NCBI GenBank assembly: GCA_005808505.1
Contig: SYLX01000255.1
Coordinates: 1 to 37,764 of the forward strand
Direction: 5' to 3'
Length of the DNA stretch: 37,764 bases
Origin: Bdellovibrionales bacterium
GTDB taxonomy: Bacteria > Bdellovibrionota > Bdellovibrionia > Bdellovibrionales > JAMPXM01
Part shown: positions 16,365 through 23,278 of the stretch, one piece after another
Numbering within the stretch: the stretch's first letter is position 1
How the letters are laid out: every line of letters begins with the position of its first letter
The notes under the pieces: generated by a model
The model's input: only the letters and a program-made list of their open reading frames with translations
What the model was told of the DNA's origin: nothing
Database searches by the model: none
Translations under genes and position numbers: made by a program

Positions 16365-16474
16365 GACATTCCACCACTCCGGACCCGATCGTTTCTTTTT
16401 CTTAATTCATCTTCGCTTGCCCTCGACGTGCGCACGCGCCACGATTCTTCTCCGTAAGTAGGAGGAGAAAGCCT

Positions 16475-16996
16475 ATGAAGACTCACCGCAACGCTTCCAT
16501 CCCCGCCTTTGTCTTGGTCGCTTTCGCAGGAGTGCTGTCGGCAGCTTCGATCTCCACCGCGCAAACCCATTCACGAGCTAACAACCTCACTTCTCTTCCG
16601 AACGGAATTTGGGCGGGAGAACGTCACACGCACAGCTCAACAGGCTCAATCGCTCGCGGTAAAACGAGCATCCAAATCAGTAACAACTGGATCATCGAAC
16701 ATTCCGAAACCGAAGGTGGATATCAAATCGATGAGCTTTGGGGCTTGCGCTTTCGCAGCGGAGGACGCGTCGAACTTCTCTCGTCAGATAAGAAAAAAAT
16801 CGGCGACGGAACATGTGCAGGATCAAGCTGCGTGATCGAACAGGTCGAGAAAGATGCTCGCACTCAGACGCGCATTTTCTTCGGAACGAACGACATCTCG
16901 ATTTACGAGTGCGGCGAAGTGGACAAAGTCGCTTTCTGTCGTCACTCGGTCGCGACTCGTCCCGAGGCCGCTAAGGGCCTCGGATCAAGCAAATAA
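16475..16996 (+). CDS. Exported protein of unknown function
   Basis: A 173-residue protein with a Sec signal peptide (KTHRNASIPAFVLVAFAGVL ... STA-QTH). The mature part looks like a small beta-sandwich or lipocalin-like domain: GIWAGERHTHSSTGSIARGKTSIQ, NWIIEHSETEGGYQ, LWGLRFRSGGRVELLS, ARTQTRIFFGTNDISIYECGE. Four Cys (CAGSSC and YECGE, FCRH) could form two disulfides. TAGGAGGAG is about 7 nt before the ATG. It converges on the binding-protein gene. Not recognised. Confidence 0.68.
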   Translation: MKTHRNASIPAFVLVAFAGVLSAASISTAQTHSRANNLTSLPNGIWAGERHTHSSTGSIARGKTSIQISNNWIIEHSETEGGYQIDELWGLRFRSGGRVELLSSDKKKIGDGTCAGSSCVIEQVEKDARTQTRIFFGTNDISIYECGEVDKVAFCRHSVATRPEAAKGLGSSK

Positions 16997-17010
16997 AAAT
17001 TGATTGATCT

Positions 17011-17889
17011 TCATTCCGGGATCGACTGCGCGCGAACGGCGCCTTTGAACGCTTCGGTCACCGGTTGGTTCAAAGGCTTAAACCACTTCTCATAAATCTG
17101 AAAAATTTCGCCTGACGTGAACGTTCTTGCGAGAGCACGGTCGACGACTGCACGGAAGTCCGAATCGTTTTGACGAAGCATCAACGCATTCGGATCAAAC
17201 GAAAGATCGCGACCCGTCGTCATGTACTTCGTTGGTTCTTTCTCTTTTGCGATCATCGGCAGCGCCACGAGATCCTCGAGAACGGCGGCATCAACCTCGC
17301 CTTTCACCATCATCGCAAACGCGGCATCGTGATCCTTTGTTTCGATGAACTTAGGTTCGATCTTCGCGTCTTTAGCGACTTGCTTTGCGCCCTTCAACAT
17401 CGTCGTATTCGAAGCGGCCGCGATCTTCTTGCCATTGAGATCTTCGATCTCTTTGATACCCGTACTCTTGCGAACAACGAGCCGCGATGCGGAGATCATC
17501 ACCGAAAGCGAAAAGTCGACATCTTTACGTCGGCTCAACGTGTGCGTTGTTCCACTGCACTCGAGATCCGCTTTGCCTTCTTTGATCGTCTGGATTCGGT
17601 TAGAGGGATCCACCATCACGTATTTCACTTGAAGGCCCGGTAGCTTCAGTTCATTTTTGATCGCGCTAATAATCTTATGACAAAGGTCCAAGCTGTAGCC
17701 GATGGGCTTTTTGTTCGGATCTAAAAATGAAAACGGAAGATAAGCCTCGCGGTGAGCGATGACGATGGTGTTCGTCTGTTGAATTTTCTTGAGCGTACTT
17801 GTTTGTACATTTGCATCTTGTGCGCTGGATGTTGCGACTAAGGCGAGCAGTGACGCGACGAAAGTCAGTTGCTTAGCGAAAACTTTCAA
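17011..17889 (-). CDS. Amino-acid ABC transporter periplasmic substrate-binding protein (orphan)
   Basis: A 292-residue protein of the SBP_bac_3 family, which binds polar amino acids such as Glu/Asp in the periplasm. The start is probably TTG at 17889 because CCGGAGGG lies just upstream; TTG 17913 is the longest frame. The signal peptide ends near SSA-QDA. Family marks: IVIAHREAYLPFSFLD and PIGYSLDLCHKI in lobe 1, GKADLECSGTTHTLSRRKDVDFS, EDLNGKKIAAASNTT in lobe 2, EVDAAVLEDLVAL, and FQIYEKWF near the C-terminus. No permease or ATPase gene is next to it, so it either serves a distant transporter or a sensory role. Confidence 0.9.
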   Translation of the reverse strand: MKVFAKQLTFVASLLALVATSSAQDANVQTSTLKKIQQTNTIVIAHREAYLPFSFLDPNKKPIGYSLDLCHKIISAIKNELKLPGLQVKYVMVDPSNRIQTIKEGKADLECSGTTHTLSRRKDVDFSLSVMISASRLVVRKSTGIKEIEDLNGKKIAAASNTTMLKGAKQVAKDAKIEPKFIETKDHDAAFAMMVKGEVDAAVLEDLVALPMIAKEKEPTKYMTTGRDLSFDPNALMLRQNDSDFRAVVDRALARTFTSGEIFQIYEKWFKPLNQPVTEAFKGAVRAQSIPE

Positions 17890-18081
17890 AGAACCCTCCG
17901 GTGAATATCCCAAGCTGTTGTTCCTTGGATTTTAAGGATCACCGGACTCGTTGTAAATCTAGCCAAACCTATTCTAGCCCGAGGTGCGTGGGAGCCGTTC
18001 CTCCAGGCTCATAATTTCTAAGACTCCCTTTCGTTTTGCGTAAGACCATAAATTCTGGCGTTCGCTTCAAACTCAATCAGT

Positions 18082-18807
18082 TTACAGAGTATAGCTACCA
18101 CCTAGAGTAACGGAGACATCACTGACGAAAAGTCCTTCCGACAGCCCATAGCCGGCATCCGTGAAAGTGCGATGCAGATGATAGAACTCGCCGAATAACT
18201 TCAAACCTGAACCTTCGGTCAACTTTCTGCTGAGTCGCAGACGTAGGGAGTTTGCATCACGCTGGACTCCCCAGGCGCCCTGCGAACCTAAAGGGAACGC
18301 GAGAAGTGATGCCTCCGTATGCAGCGACCAAAGATCGTAGTTCAAAATCGCGGCCCAAAAACCTCCGGCTAAACCAGAACTGGCCACTCGATCTTCGTTT
18401 GCGGAAATAAAACGCCGAAACGCGAGCCCCAACTCAAACGATGTCGAAAGAGCTCCCATTGACGGGCCGGCCCACGCGTGTCCAACCTGACCGCCAACAT
18501 CGAGTTGGCTTGCGACGTCTCTTCCATCGCGGAGTTGAACTTCTTGCGGCGCCACGCGGATCCGCGCGAGCGGACCAGTTGCGCTAAGGTGCCAGGCACC
18601 CTCCAACCCCCAGCCGTGAAAACGACTCGCGAGGCCGAGGTCTCCAACTCTTTCGCCTTTGATCTCTCGGGTAAGTCCGACACTCTCACCATCCTCGGCG
18701 GCGATGACGAACGTGTTTCTTTGCGTAAGGAAGTAGCTCAACTCAAACGCCGCGTGCGCTTGAGCTGTTCCGAGTAAACCGATGAGCAATGAAATGAGAA
18801 ACTTCAT
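18082..18807 (-). CDS. Predicted outer-membrane beta-barrel protein
   Basis: A 241-residue protein with a signal peptide (MKFLISLLIGLLGTAQAHA-AFE) and a mature chain of alternating polar/aromatic strands: FELSYFLTQRNTFVIA, SRFHGWGLEGAWHLS, TSFELGLAFRRFI, LNYDLWSLHTEASLLA, RLRLSRKLTEGSGLKLFGEFYHLHRTF and the last strand VSVTLGGSYTL. Length and pattern fit an 8-10-strand barrel. AAGGAGA precedes the ATG at 18807; the longer start at 18864 is rejected. A copy of the GGTGCCAGGCACC palindrome (18588-18600) is embedded and encodes Gly-Ala-Trp-His. Function unknown. Confidence 0.7.
   Translation of the reverse strand: MKFLISLLIGLLGTAQAHAAFELSYFLTQRNTFVIAAEDGESVGLTREIKGERVGDLGLASRFHGWGLEGAWHLSATGPLARIRVAPQEVQLRDGRDVASQLDVGGQVGHAWAGPSMGALSTSFELGLAFRRFISANEDRVASSGLAGGFWAAILNYDLWSLHTEASLLAFPLGSQGAWGVQRDANSLRLRLSRKLTEGSGLKLFGEFYHLHRTFTDAGYGLSEGLFVSDVSVTLGGSYTL
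18588..18600. repeat. GGTGCCAGGCACC palindrome within the barrel gene
   Basis: An exact 13-bp palindrome identical (as reverse complement) to the copies at 36816 and 36944. It is read in frame as Gly-Ala-Trp-His on the minus strand. Confidence 0.6.
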
Positions 18808-18914
18808 AGAGTCTCCTTGGCGCAGCAAATTCCACGAGTTTAGAAGTGTCCCCTCTATGAGCAAGATTAGAATTCAACAAGCTGGAGATTAGATCTTCTT
18901 GTTGGGTTGGGTTG

Positions 18915-19157
18915 GCTGAGCGAGAGGCCCGCCAGGGCCCCGCAGCTTCAGCTCACTAAAGCACCTCGCAGAGCGAGGGGCCGAGAGGCCTCGCAGCTCG
19001 AGTTCCCGCCACCGAGCGAGGGAGCCGAAGGCCCCCGCAGCTCGGGCCACCGTTCTAAGCTAGAGCCCGAGAGGGCCCGTCGCTCAACGGTCTCCGCGCC
19101 AAGAACAACCGCGAGCAAGCGCCCGCCAGGGCCCGCAGCTCGCGACCGAGAGGTCGC
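18915..19157. repeat. Array of six GC-rich hairpins with recurring tetraloops
   Basis: Six successive small hairpins share a gagcgag...cgcagctc framework. Inner stems are: ggccc-GCCA-gggcc (18926-18939), ggcc-GAGA-ggcc (18979-18990), gcc-gaa-ggc (19024-19032) inside ccgagc/gctcgg, gccc-GAGA-gggc (19065-19076), gccc-GCCA-gggc (19121-19132) inside gcgagc/gctcgc, and gcgacc-GAGA-ggtcgc (19142-19157). Stem changes are often compensated while the loops stay GAGA or GCCA. The stretch 18808-19373 has no convincing gene. A TTG-initiated frame (18907-19290) is Arg/Pro/Ala-rich and follows from the base composition. Confidence 0.6.
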
Positions 19158-19178
19158 AACCTACTCAGCCTGTCGAAG

Positions 19179-19193
19179 TGGTGCCCGGGATAG
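19179..19193. repeat. 15-bp copy of the tRNA-Leu 3' end
   Basis: TGGTGCCCGGGATAG is identical to 19374-19388, the 3' acceptor end (including CCA) of the tRNA-Leu gene read on the plus strand, 195 bp away in direct orientation. It could be an attachment-site scar or the remnant of a second tRNA copy. Confidence 0.55.
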
Positions 19194-19207
19194 TTGTGCC
19201 CGCGGGG

Positions 19208-19229
19208 AAACGCGCCAGTGGCGCGTTTT
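19208..19229. terminator. Hairpin with T-run, possible terminator
   Basis: aaacgcgcc (19208-19216), loop agt, then ggcgcgttt plus tttc. The stem is a perfect 9 bp with A/T flanks, so it could work on either strand. No plus-strand gene ends nearby, so its role is unclear. Confidence 0.4.
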
Positions 19230-19258
19230 CGTGCGGAGCATAGAGAGGAGCTTGCGGA

Positions 19259-19271
19259 GGCTCGAAGAGCC
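19259..19271. repeat. Additional small hairpin next to the array
   Basis: GGCTC-GAA-GAGCC, a 5-bp stem. It may be an outlying member of the hairpin array that ends at 19157. Confidence 0.35.
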
Positions 19272-19323
19272 GTCGCGAGCGGAGCGATAAGTCCGACGAC
19301 CGTGGCACTTCCTCTCCCGAAAA

Positions 19324-19365
19324 AATAAAAAGGCGGCCCTTCTGGGGTCGCCTTTTTATTTTTTC
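19324..19365. terminator. Strong bidirectional terminator after tRNA-Leu
   Basis: A 12-bp stem, aataaaaaggcg (19324-19335) with cgcctttttatt (19349-19360), with further inner C-G pairs. Runs of T flank the stem on both strands. On the minus strand it ends the tRNA-Leu (and possibly the gcvTH) transcript. Confidence 0.88.
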
Positions 19366-19373
19366 TTGAGAGT

Positions 19374-19458
19374 TGGTGCCCGGGATAGGACTTGAACCTA
19401 CACACCTTACGGCACGGGCTTCTAAGACCCGCGTGTCTACCAATTTCACCACCCGGGC
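19374..19458 (-). tRNA. tRNA-Leu (anticodon UAG)
   Basis: An 85-nt tRNA with encoded CCA. The acceptor 5' GCCCGGG pairs with CCCGGGC before discriminator A. The D-arm contains GGTAGACA as in other tRNA-Leu, and the anticodon stem/loop CGGGT-CTTAGAA-GCCCG gives anticodon UAG. The long variable arm (TGCCGTAAGGTGT region) is typical of class II tRNAs, and the T-arm is GTAGGTTCAAGTCCTAT. It starts 25 bp after the gcvH stop on the same strand and may be read from the gcv promoter as well as its own. Confidence 0.95.
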
Positions 19459-19483
19459 ATCGGGTGAGAGCATTGACGCTCTA

Positions 19484-19876
19484 TTATTTCTTTTCAGAGA
19501 TGAGCTTTTTATAATCCGGAACGCGGATGAGGTTCGCGAGTTCTTTTTCGCTATCCATCTCGATACGGATCAACCAGCCATCGTTCATCGGATCATCATT
19601 CAATGAACTCGGGTCTTCGAGCAACGCCGTATTTACTTCGATCACTGTTCCCGAAACGGGGGCGTAGAGGTCACTGGCTGCTTTTACGCTCTCGACTACA
19701 CCGAAGCTTTCGCCTTGGTTCACTTTCGCGCCCTCTTCCGGGAGTTCAACGTAGACCACTTCGCCAAGTTGTTCTTGCGCGAACTCCGTAACGCCGATCG
19801 TGACGATGTTCTCGTCGACTTGCGCCCACTCGTGATCTTTCGTGTAGTAGAAATCCTCAGGAAGTTGGTAGGACAT
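19484..19876 (-). CDS. gcvH: Glycine cleavage system H protein
   Basis: A 130-residue lipoyl carrier that shuttles the aminomethyl group between GcvP, GcvT and the L-protein. The lipoylation site is Lys 65 in GVVESVKAASDLYAP. Other family marks are YTKDHEW near the N-terminus, GVTEFAQEQLGEVVYVELPEEG and LNDDPMNDGWLIRIEM. The ATG at 19876 has AAGGAG 6 nt upstream; the slightly longer frame at 19891 starts within that site. It is 77 bp downstream of gcvT, with a hairpin in the gap, and 25 bp upstream of tRNA-Leu. No gcvP follows, although that is a common order. Confidence 0.97.
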   Translation of the reverse strand: MSYQLPEDFYYTKDHEWAQVDENIVTIGVTEFAQEQLGEVVYVELPEEGAKVNQGESFGVVESVKAASDLYAPVSGTVIEVNTALLEDPSSLNDDPMNDGWLIRIEMDSEKELANLIRVPDYKKLISEKK

Positions 19877-19908
19877 CGAAAACTCCTTCAAATATTTTTC
19901 AGCACCGG

Positions 19909-19926
19909 TTCGCCGCTGTCGGCGAA
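19909..19926 (-). promoter_or_regulatory. Hairpin in the gcvT-gcvH gap
   Basis: TTCGCCG-CTGT-CGGCGAA, a perfect 7-bp stem with a 4-nt loop, located between the two genes. There is no T-run; it might stabilise or partly attenuate the mRNA. Confidence 0.35.
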
Positions 19927-19953
19927 GCGGCCTTCATGTACGAATTCAGCTTC

Positions 19954-21051
19954 TCAGGGAACGAGTCCCGTCCGAACGAACGGCGTTGCGACCACGCGCG
20001 CTTTCGCACCTCGGCCACGGATGTCGACGTTGAATTCTCGGCCAACTTCGGCGAAGGCAACATCGACGTAACCGATCCCGATCGACTCGTTAGTCGATGG
20101 CGATTGCGTGCCACTAGTTACTCGTCCGATTTCCTTATTGTCAAACGAAAGCAGGCCGTAGCCCTGGCGAGGAATCCCGCGATCCGTGAGTACGAAGCCA
20201 ACAAGCTTCCGCTTCAAACCTGCGTCCCGCGCCGCAACCATCGGAGCCTTGCCGATGAAGTCTTTTTTTGCAGGCTTCACGACCCATCCCAAACCGGCTT
20301 CATAGGGATTTGTCGTATCATCGATTTCGTGACCGTAGAGGCTGTACTTCATTTCGGTCCGAAGAGTGTCGCGCGCGGCAAGGCCGATGGGCTTAACACC
20401 TAAATCGTTACCCTTTTCCATTAGATCGTTCCACAAACTCACGGCTTGAGCATTGCGTACGAAAATTTCCGCACCGTCTTCACCTGTGTAACCCGTCCGC
20501 GCGACGATCACTTCGCTTCCGCGGAATTTGAAAGTGCGATGAGTGAACGAAGCCATTCCTTTGATTTCAGGAGAGACCACGCGACCCAGCAGCTCGACGG
20601 CTTTCGGCCCTTGCACGGCGATCTGACCCCAATCCCCGCTTTCGTTCGTCACATCAGCACCACGATTATTTTCTTTTACGAACGCAAAGTCTTTGTCCGT
20701 GTTGGATGCATTCACGCAGAGCAAATAGTCCGCACCTGGCTGTAAACAATAAACAATGAGATCGTCGACGATGCCGCCTTCTTTGTTTGGAAACAGAGAA
20801 TATTGAGCCTGGCCAGCCTCTAACTTTGCAACGTCGTTCGTCGTGATCCATTGGAGCGTTTCGAGAGCTTTCGGACCCCGTACGCGAATCTCACCCATGT
20901 GCGAAACGTCGAAGAGACCAACGTTCGTGCGCACATTGAGATGCTCTTCTTTCACGCCTTCATACTGAACCGGCATATGCCAGCCTGCAAATTCGACCAT
21001 CTTAGCGCCGTGTTGGACGTGCACGTCGTGAAGAGCAGTAGACTTCAACAT
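19954..21051 (-). CDS. gcvT: Aminomethyltransferase, glycine cleavage T protein
   Basis: A 365-residue enzyme that transfers the methylene group from the H-protein to tetrahydrofolate, releasing ammonia. Conserved marks: FAGWHMPVQY, GLFDVSHMGEI, NKEGGIVDDLIVY (the acidic pair Asp 96/97 contains the catalytic Asp), ARTGYTGEDGAEIF, GLAARDTLRTEMKYSLYGHEID and VTSGTQSPSTNESIGIGYV. The ATG at 21051 has AGGAGA upstream and fits the family N-terminus; the 26-residue-longer frame is not supported. It has its own promoter candidate in the 126-bp gap after folD and forms a one-carbon unit with folD upstream and gcvH downstream. Confidence 0.97.
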   Translation of the reverse strand: MLKSTALHDVHVQHGAKMVEFAGWHMPVQYEGVKEEHLNVRTNVGLFDVSHMGEIRVRGPKALETLQWITTNDVAKLEAGQAQYSLFPNKEGGIVDDLIVYCLQPGADYLLCVNASNTDKDFAFVKENNRGADVTNESGDWGQIAVQGPKAVELLGRVVSPEIKGMASFTHRTFKFRGSEVIVARTGYTGEDGAEIFVRNAQAVSLWNDLMEKGNDLGVKPIGLAARDTLRTEMKYSLYGHEIDDTTNPYEAGLGWVVKPAKKDFIGKAPMVAARDAGLKRKLVGFVLTDRGIPRQGYGLLSFDNKEIGRVTSGTQSPSTNESIGIGYVDVAFAEVGREFNVDIRGRGAKARVVATPFVRTGLVP

Positions 21052-21100
21052 CGTAATTCTTCTCCTAATCGGGTCTCTATCAGGTCTTTGAGGCGCACCC

Positions 21101-21129
21101 ATCAAACCGGCTCGCCTAAGCCCAGTCAA
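21101..21129 (-). promoter_or_regulatory. Candidate promoter of gcvT
   Basis: On the minus strand TTGACT (21124-21129), a 17-bp spacer, and TTTGAT (21101-21106), 50 bp upstream of the gcvT start. No glycine riboswitch sequence is recognised in this gap. Confidence 0.5.
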
Positions 21130-21177
21130 GAAGACGCGGCGACATAAACGCGTTTCCTAAAACGTGCGGTCGATTTT

Positions 21178-22035
21178 CTATTTCTTCAACTCAGCGAGCT
21201 GAACCGTGTTTTCCATCAACATTTGGATCGTCATTGGACCAACGCCACCAGGAACGGGAGTTGCGGCTTCTGCCCAACCATCCAGCTCCTCAAACTTCAC
21301 GTCACCGCAAAGTTTTCCCGCAAAATCACCCGTTGTCGGTCGGTGCATGCCAACGTCGATGACGATCGAACCTTTTTTGAACGCGTCTCTGCCAAGGAAA
21401 CGCGCTTGCCCAGCCGCAACTACGACGATGTCTGCTCCTCGCGTGACAGACGAAAGATCGGGCGTGCGCGAGTGGCAAACTGTAACAGTCGCATTCGCCT
21501 CCAATAAAAGCTGCGCCATCGGCTTTCCGACAATATTGCTCCGCCCGACGACGACGGCCGAGCGGCCGGCAACCGGAATCTTGTAATGCTCGAGGATTTT
21601 CATCACACCCCACGGCGTGCAGGGCGCCACGCGCTTGCGACCAGCAAAGAGGAGCCCAAGATTTCCGACTGTCAGCCCATCTGGATCCTTCTCGGGACGG
21701 ATGGTTTCAAGAACCAGATCAGCTTGAATGTGCTTTGGAAGAGGGAGCTGCACCAAAATGCCGTCGACTTTCGGATCACGGTTGAGTTCTTCAACTTTCG
21801 CGATCAACGCCGCTTCACTGATGTCTTGCGGCAGCTCAAAATGGAAGCTTTCCATTCCCAGTGCGACGGTCGTTTTCACCTTGTTCTTGACGTAGACTTG
21901 GCTCGCCGGGTCCGCACCAACGATGATGACCGCCAAACCCGGTTTCCGGCCACGACGGGTCGCGAACTCCTCGATCCGCGTCTTTAGTAATGATTGACGG
22001 TGTTTAGCTACGTCGGTTCCGCTAAGTCGGAGCAT
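21178..22035 (-). CDS. folD: Bifunctional methylenetetrahydrofolate dehydrogenase / cyclohydrolase
   Basis: A 285-residue enzyme that oxidises 5,10-methylene-THF with NADP and hydrolyses the product to 10-formyl-THF. Active-site residues are present: Tyr 48 and Lys 52 in ASQVYVKNK, Gln/Pro of LVQLPLPKHI and Asp 119 in PEKDPDG. The nucleotide motif GRSNIVGKPMA (164-174) and the terminal PTPGGVGPMT-like TPVPGGVGPMTIQML are also present. The loop after KDPDG reads LTVGNLG rather than the more usual VHPxNxG-like form. AGGAGG lies just upstream of the ATG. The gene uses methylene-THF made by the downstream GcvT system. Confidence 0.97.
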   Translation of the reverse strand: MLRLSGTDVAKHRQSLLKTRIEEFATRRGRKPGLAVIIVGADPASQVYVKNKVKTTVALGMESFHFELPQDISEAALIAKVEELNRDPKVDGILVQLPLPKHIQADLVLETIRPEKDPDGLTVGNLGLLFAGRKRVAPCTPWGVMKILEHYKIPVAGRSAVVVGRSNIVGKPMAQLLLEANATVTVCHSRTPDLSSVTRGADIVVVAAGQARFLGRDAFKKGSIVIDVGMHRPTTGDFAGKLCGDVKFEELDGWAEAATPVPGGVGPMTIQMLMENTVQLAELKK

Positions 22036-22096
22036 CGGCGCCTCCTGCAGGCGGGGTCAGGATCGAACCCGTTTGAACGCGTTTTTGGGATGGCTC

Positions 22097-22125
22097 TTTA
22101 TAGGAAAAAAACCCTGGGAATCCAA
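22097..22125 (-). promoter_or_regulatory. Candidate promoter of folD
   Basis: On the minus strand TTGGAT (22120-22125), a 17-bp spacer, and TATAAA (22097-22102), about 60 bp before the folD start. Confidence 0.55.
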
Positions 22126-22148
22126 GGCCTTGTTGAAAAAACGCCTTC

Positions 22149-22177
22149 TTGACTGCGAGTCGTCAAGCGCCTAATGT
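22149..22177 (+). promoter_or_regulatory. Candidate promoter of the small basic protein gene
   Basis: TTGACT (22149-22154), a 17-bp spacer, and TAATGT (22172-22177), divergent from the folD promoter and about 68 bp before the start codon at 22245. Confidence 0.45.
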
Positions 22178-22244
22178 CACGGCACTCACTGAAGCTTAGT
22201 AAGCTGAATCGGTTGCAATCGGACTTTGAAAACGGAGCCTCGCT

Positions 22245-22496
22245 ATGTCGACGAAAAAAGCTGAGAAAGTAAAACTCTCGAAGGATGGTAGCTCCATCGA
22301 CTTCGTCCAGTCGGACAGCCTTCCCACTTCGACTAAAAAGTTCCGCCAGAGTCCCGAAATCGAAGGCTTCTACCGTTTTATCTTTGAGAATGACCTCCGT
22401 GCCGAAGGCGCCGAGATCTTGGATAAAATCATCCAACGCCGCAAAGACGAGCGCGATGAAGCGACTCGCAACGCTCGCAAAGCTAAGAAGCAGTAA
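22245..22496 (+). CDS. Small basic protein of unknown function
   Basis: An 83-residue Lys/Arg-rich cytoplasmic protein. The first 30 residues look flexible (MSTKKAEKVKLSKDG). The rest is predicted helical: SPEIEGFYRFIFENDLRAEGAEILDKIIQRRKDERDEATR, ending in a basic tail. CGGAG lies 6 nt before the ATG, and a divergent promoter candidate precedes it. The charge and size suggest nucleic-acid or ribosome binding, but no family is recognised. It is not ribosomal protein S21. Confidence 0.7.
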   Translation: MSTKKAEKVKLSKDGSSIDFVQSDSLPTSTKKFRQSPEIEGFYRFIFENDLRAEGAEILDKIIQRRKDERDEATRNARKAKKQ

Positions 22497-22520
22497 TCAG
22501 GTCTCTAGCGTTCTTTCCGA

Positions 22521-22538
22521 CTTCCGGACATCCGGAAG
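22521..22538. promoter_or_regulatory. 18-bp palindrome upstream of the Tad operon
   Basis: CTTCCGGACATCCGGAAG has 8-bp arms around CA and lies 79 bp upstream of the flp start. There is no T-run, so it is more likely an operator than a terminator, though it could end the preceding small gene. Confidence 0.4.
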
Positions 22539-22616
22539 CTCACGCCCCCTTTAAAACACCGGTCACTTGAGCCTTGAAGTTGCTCCCCCCTCTTTCAACC
22601 ACTTGAAGGAGGGCCC

Positions 22617-22907
22617 ATGACCACTAAAGACGCATGTAATTCAGAAACGATCAGAAGCCGAATCCGCAACGAGCGCGGACAAGGCTTGATCGAATATCTC
22701 GTCATCGTCGCCTTGATGGGTGTCGCAACCATCGCCATTGTTCGCGTCATGGGCGAAACGGTTGCCTCTCGTTTTGCGAGTGTCACAAAAGCGCTTCAGG
22801 GCGAGAAGTTTTCCAAAAAAACGGAAGTCGATGCTTCCACGTACAAGAGAAAAGACCTCGGAAATTTCTTCGACGGAGTTGAAGGTTCCAAAGGAAAAGA
22901 CCAGTGA
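22617..22907 (+). CDS. flp: Flp-type pilin of a Tad system
   Basis: A 96-residue Flp/Fap pilin. The prepilin site is NERG followed by QGLIEYLVIVALMGVATIAI: cleavage after Gly, with Glu at +5 and Tyr at +6 as in Flp pilins. The hydrophobic helix is followed by a short charged tail (KTEVDASTYKRKDLGNFFDGVEG). The tail is longer than in most Flp pilins (50-80 residues). GAAGGAGG precedes the ATG. It is the first gene of a six-gene run with 4-bp overlaps. The protein would be polymerised in the inner membrane and pass through the secretin encoded at 30250. Confidence 0.88.
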   Translation: MTTKDACNSETIRSRIRNERGQGLIEYLVIVALMGVATIAIVRVMGETVASRFASVTKALQGEKFSKKTEVDASTYKRKDLGNFFDGVEGSKGKDQ

Positions 22908-23278
22908 GACGCCTCCCCATCTTGGGCGAAGCCGGATCAATGATCATCGAAAGCATCGTCTCTCTCGCGGCCGTCGTAACGATCGTTTCGAGCGGTCTTG
23001 TCGCACTCTACTTTTCTTTCGCTAGGGTTTGGGCGGAACGCTCGGCTTATGAGGCGGTCATCTGCTTAGCTACTTCCTCCCCCATCCCTCGCTGCGAGTC
23101 CGAGTTCCGTCAAAGGATCTCGACGGTTCTGCCCTTTGGAAGAATCGATCAACTCACACTCCGCAGGAGCGCGAAAGAAGCGTCGATCGATCTTCGCCTC
23201 AAAATCGGAACTCGTGACGTGCTTCGCTTGCGGGATGCACGCACGCTTCCCTTACAACCAAAAGGGAGAAGCCAATGA
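22904..23278 (+). CDS. TadE-like pseudopilin
   Basis: A 124-residue pilin-like protein. The prepilin motif is GEAG followed by SMIIESIVSLAAVVTIVSSG (Glu at +5), then a hydrophobic helix and a soluble tail with two Cys (VICLATSSPIPRC) that may pair. The start is GTG at 22904, overlapping the flp stop as GTGA, which implies translational coupling. The position after flp and the size fit a minor TadE/TadF-like pilin. Sequence detail beyond the motif is not enough to name the exact orthologue. Confidence 0.75.
   Translation: MRRLPILGEAGSMIIESIVSLAAVVTIVSSGLVALYFSFARVWAERSAYEAVICLATSSPIPRCESEFRQRISTVLPFGRIDQLTLRRSAKEASIDLRLKIGTRDVLRLRDARTLPLQPKGRSQ

Noticed and set aside
18907-19290. Plus-strand frame of 127 codons (TTG start) over the hairpin array
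   Set aside because: Arg/Pro/Ala-rich composition follows from the GC-rich repeats; there is no ribosome binding site and the frame runs through the tRNA-end copy.
22041-22080. GGGTTCGATCC-like stretch on the minus strand before folD, resembling a tRNA T-arm
   Set aside because: The T-stem does not pair (a G-G clash) and no acceptor or anticodon arm is present.
21052-22244. Glycine riboswitch upstream of gcvT or folD
   Set aside because: Neither leader shows the conserved riboswitch core; only promoter-like hexamers are seen.
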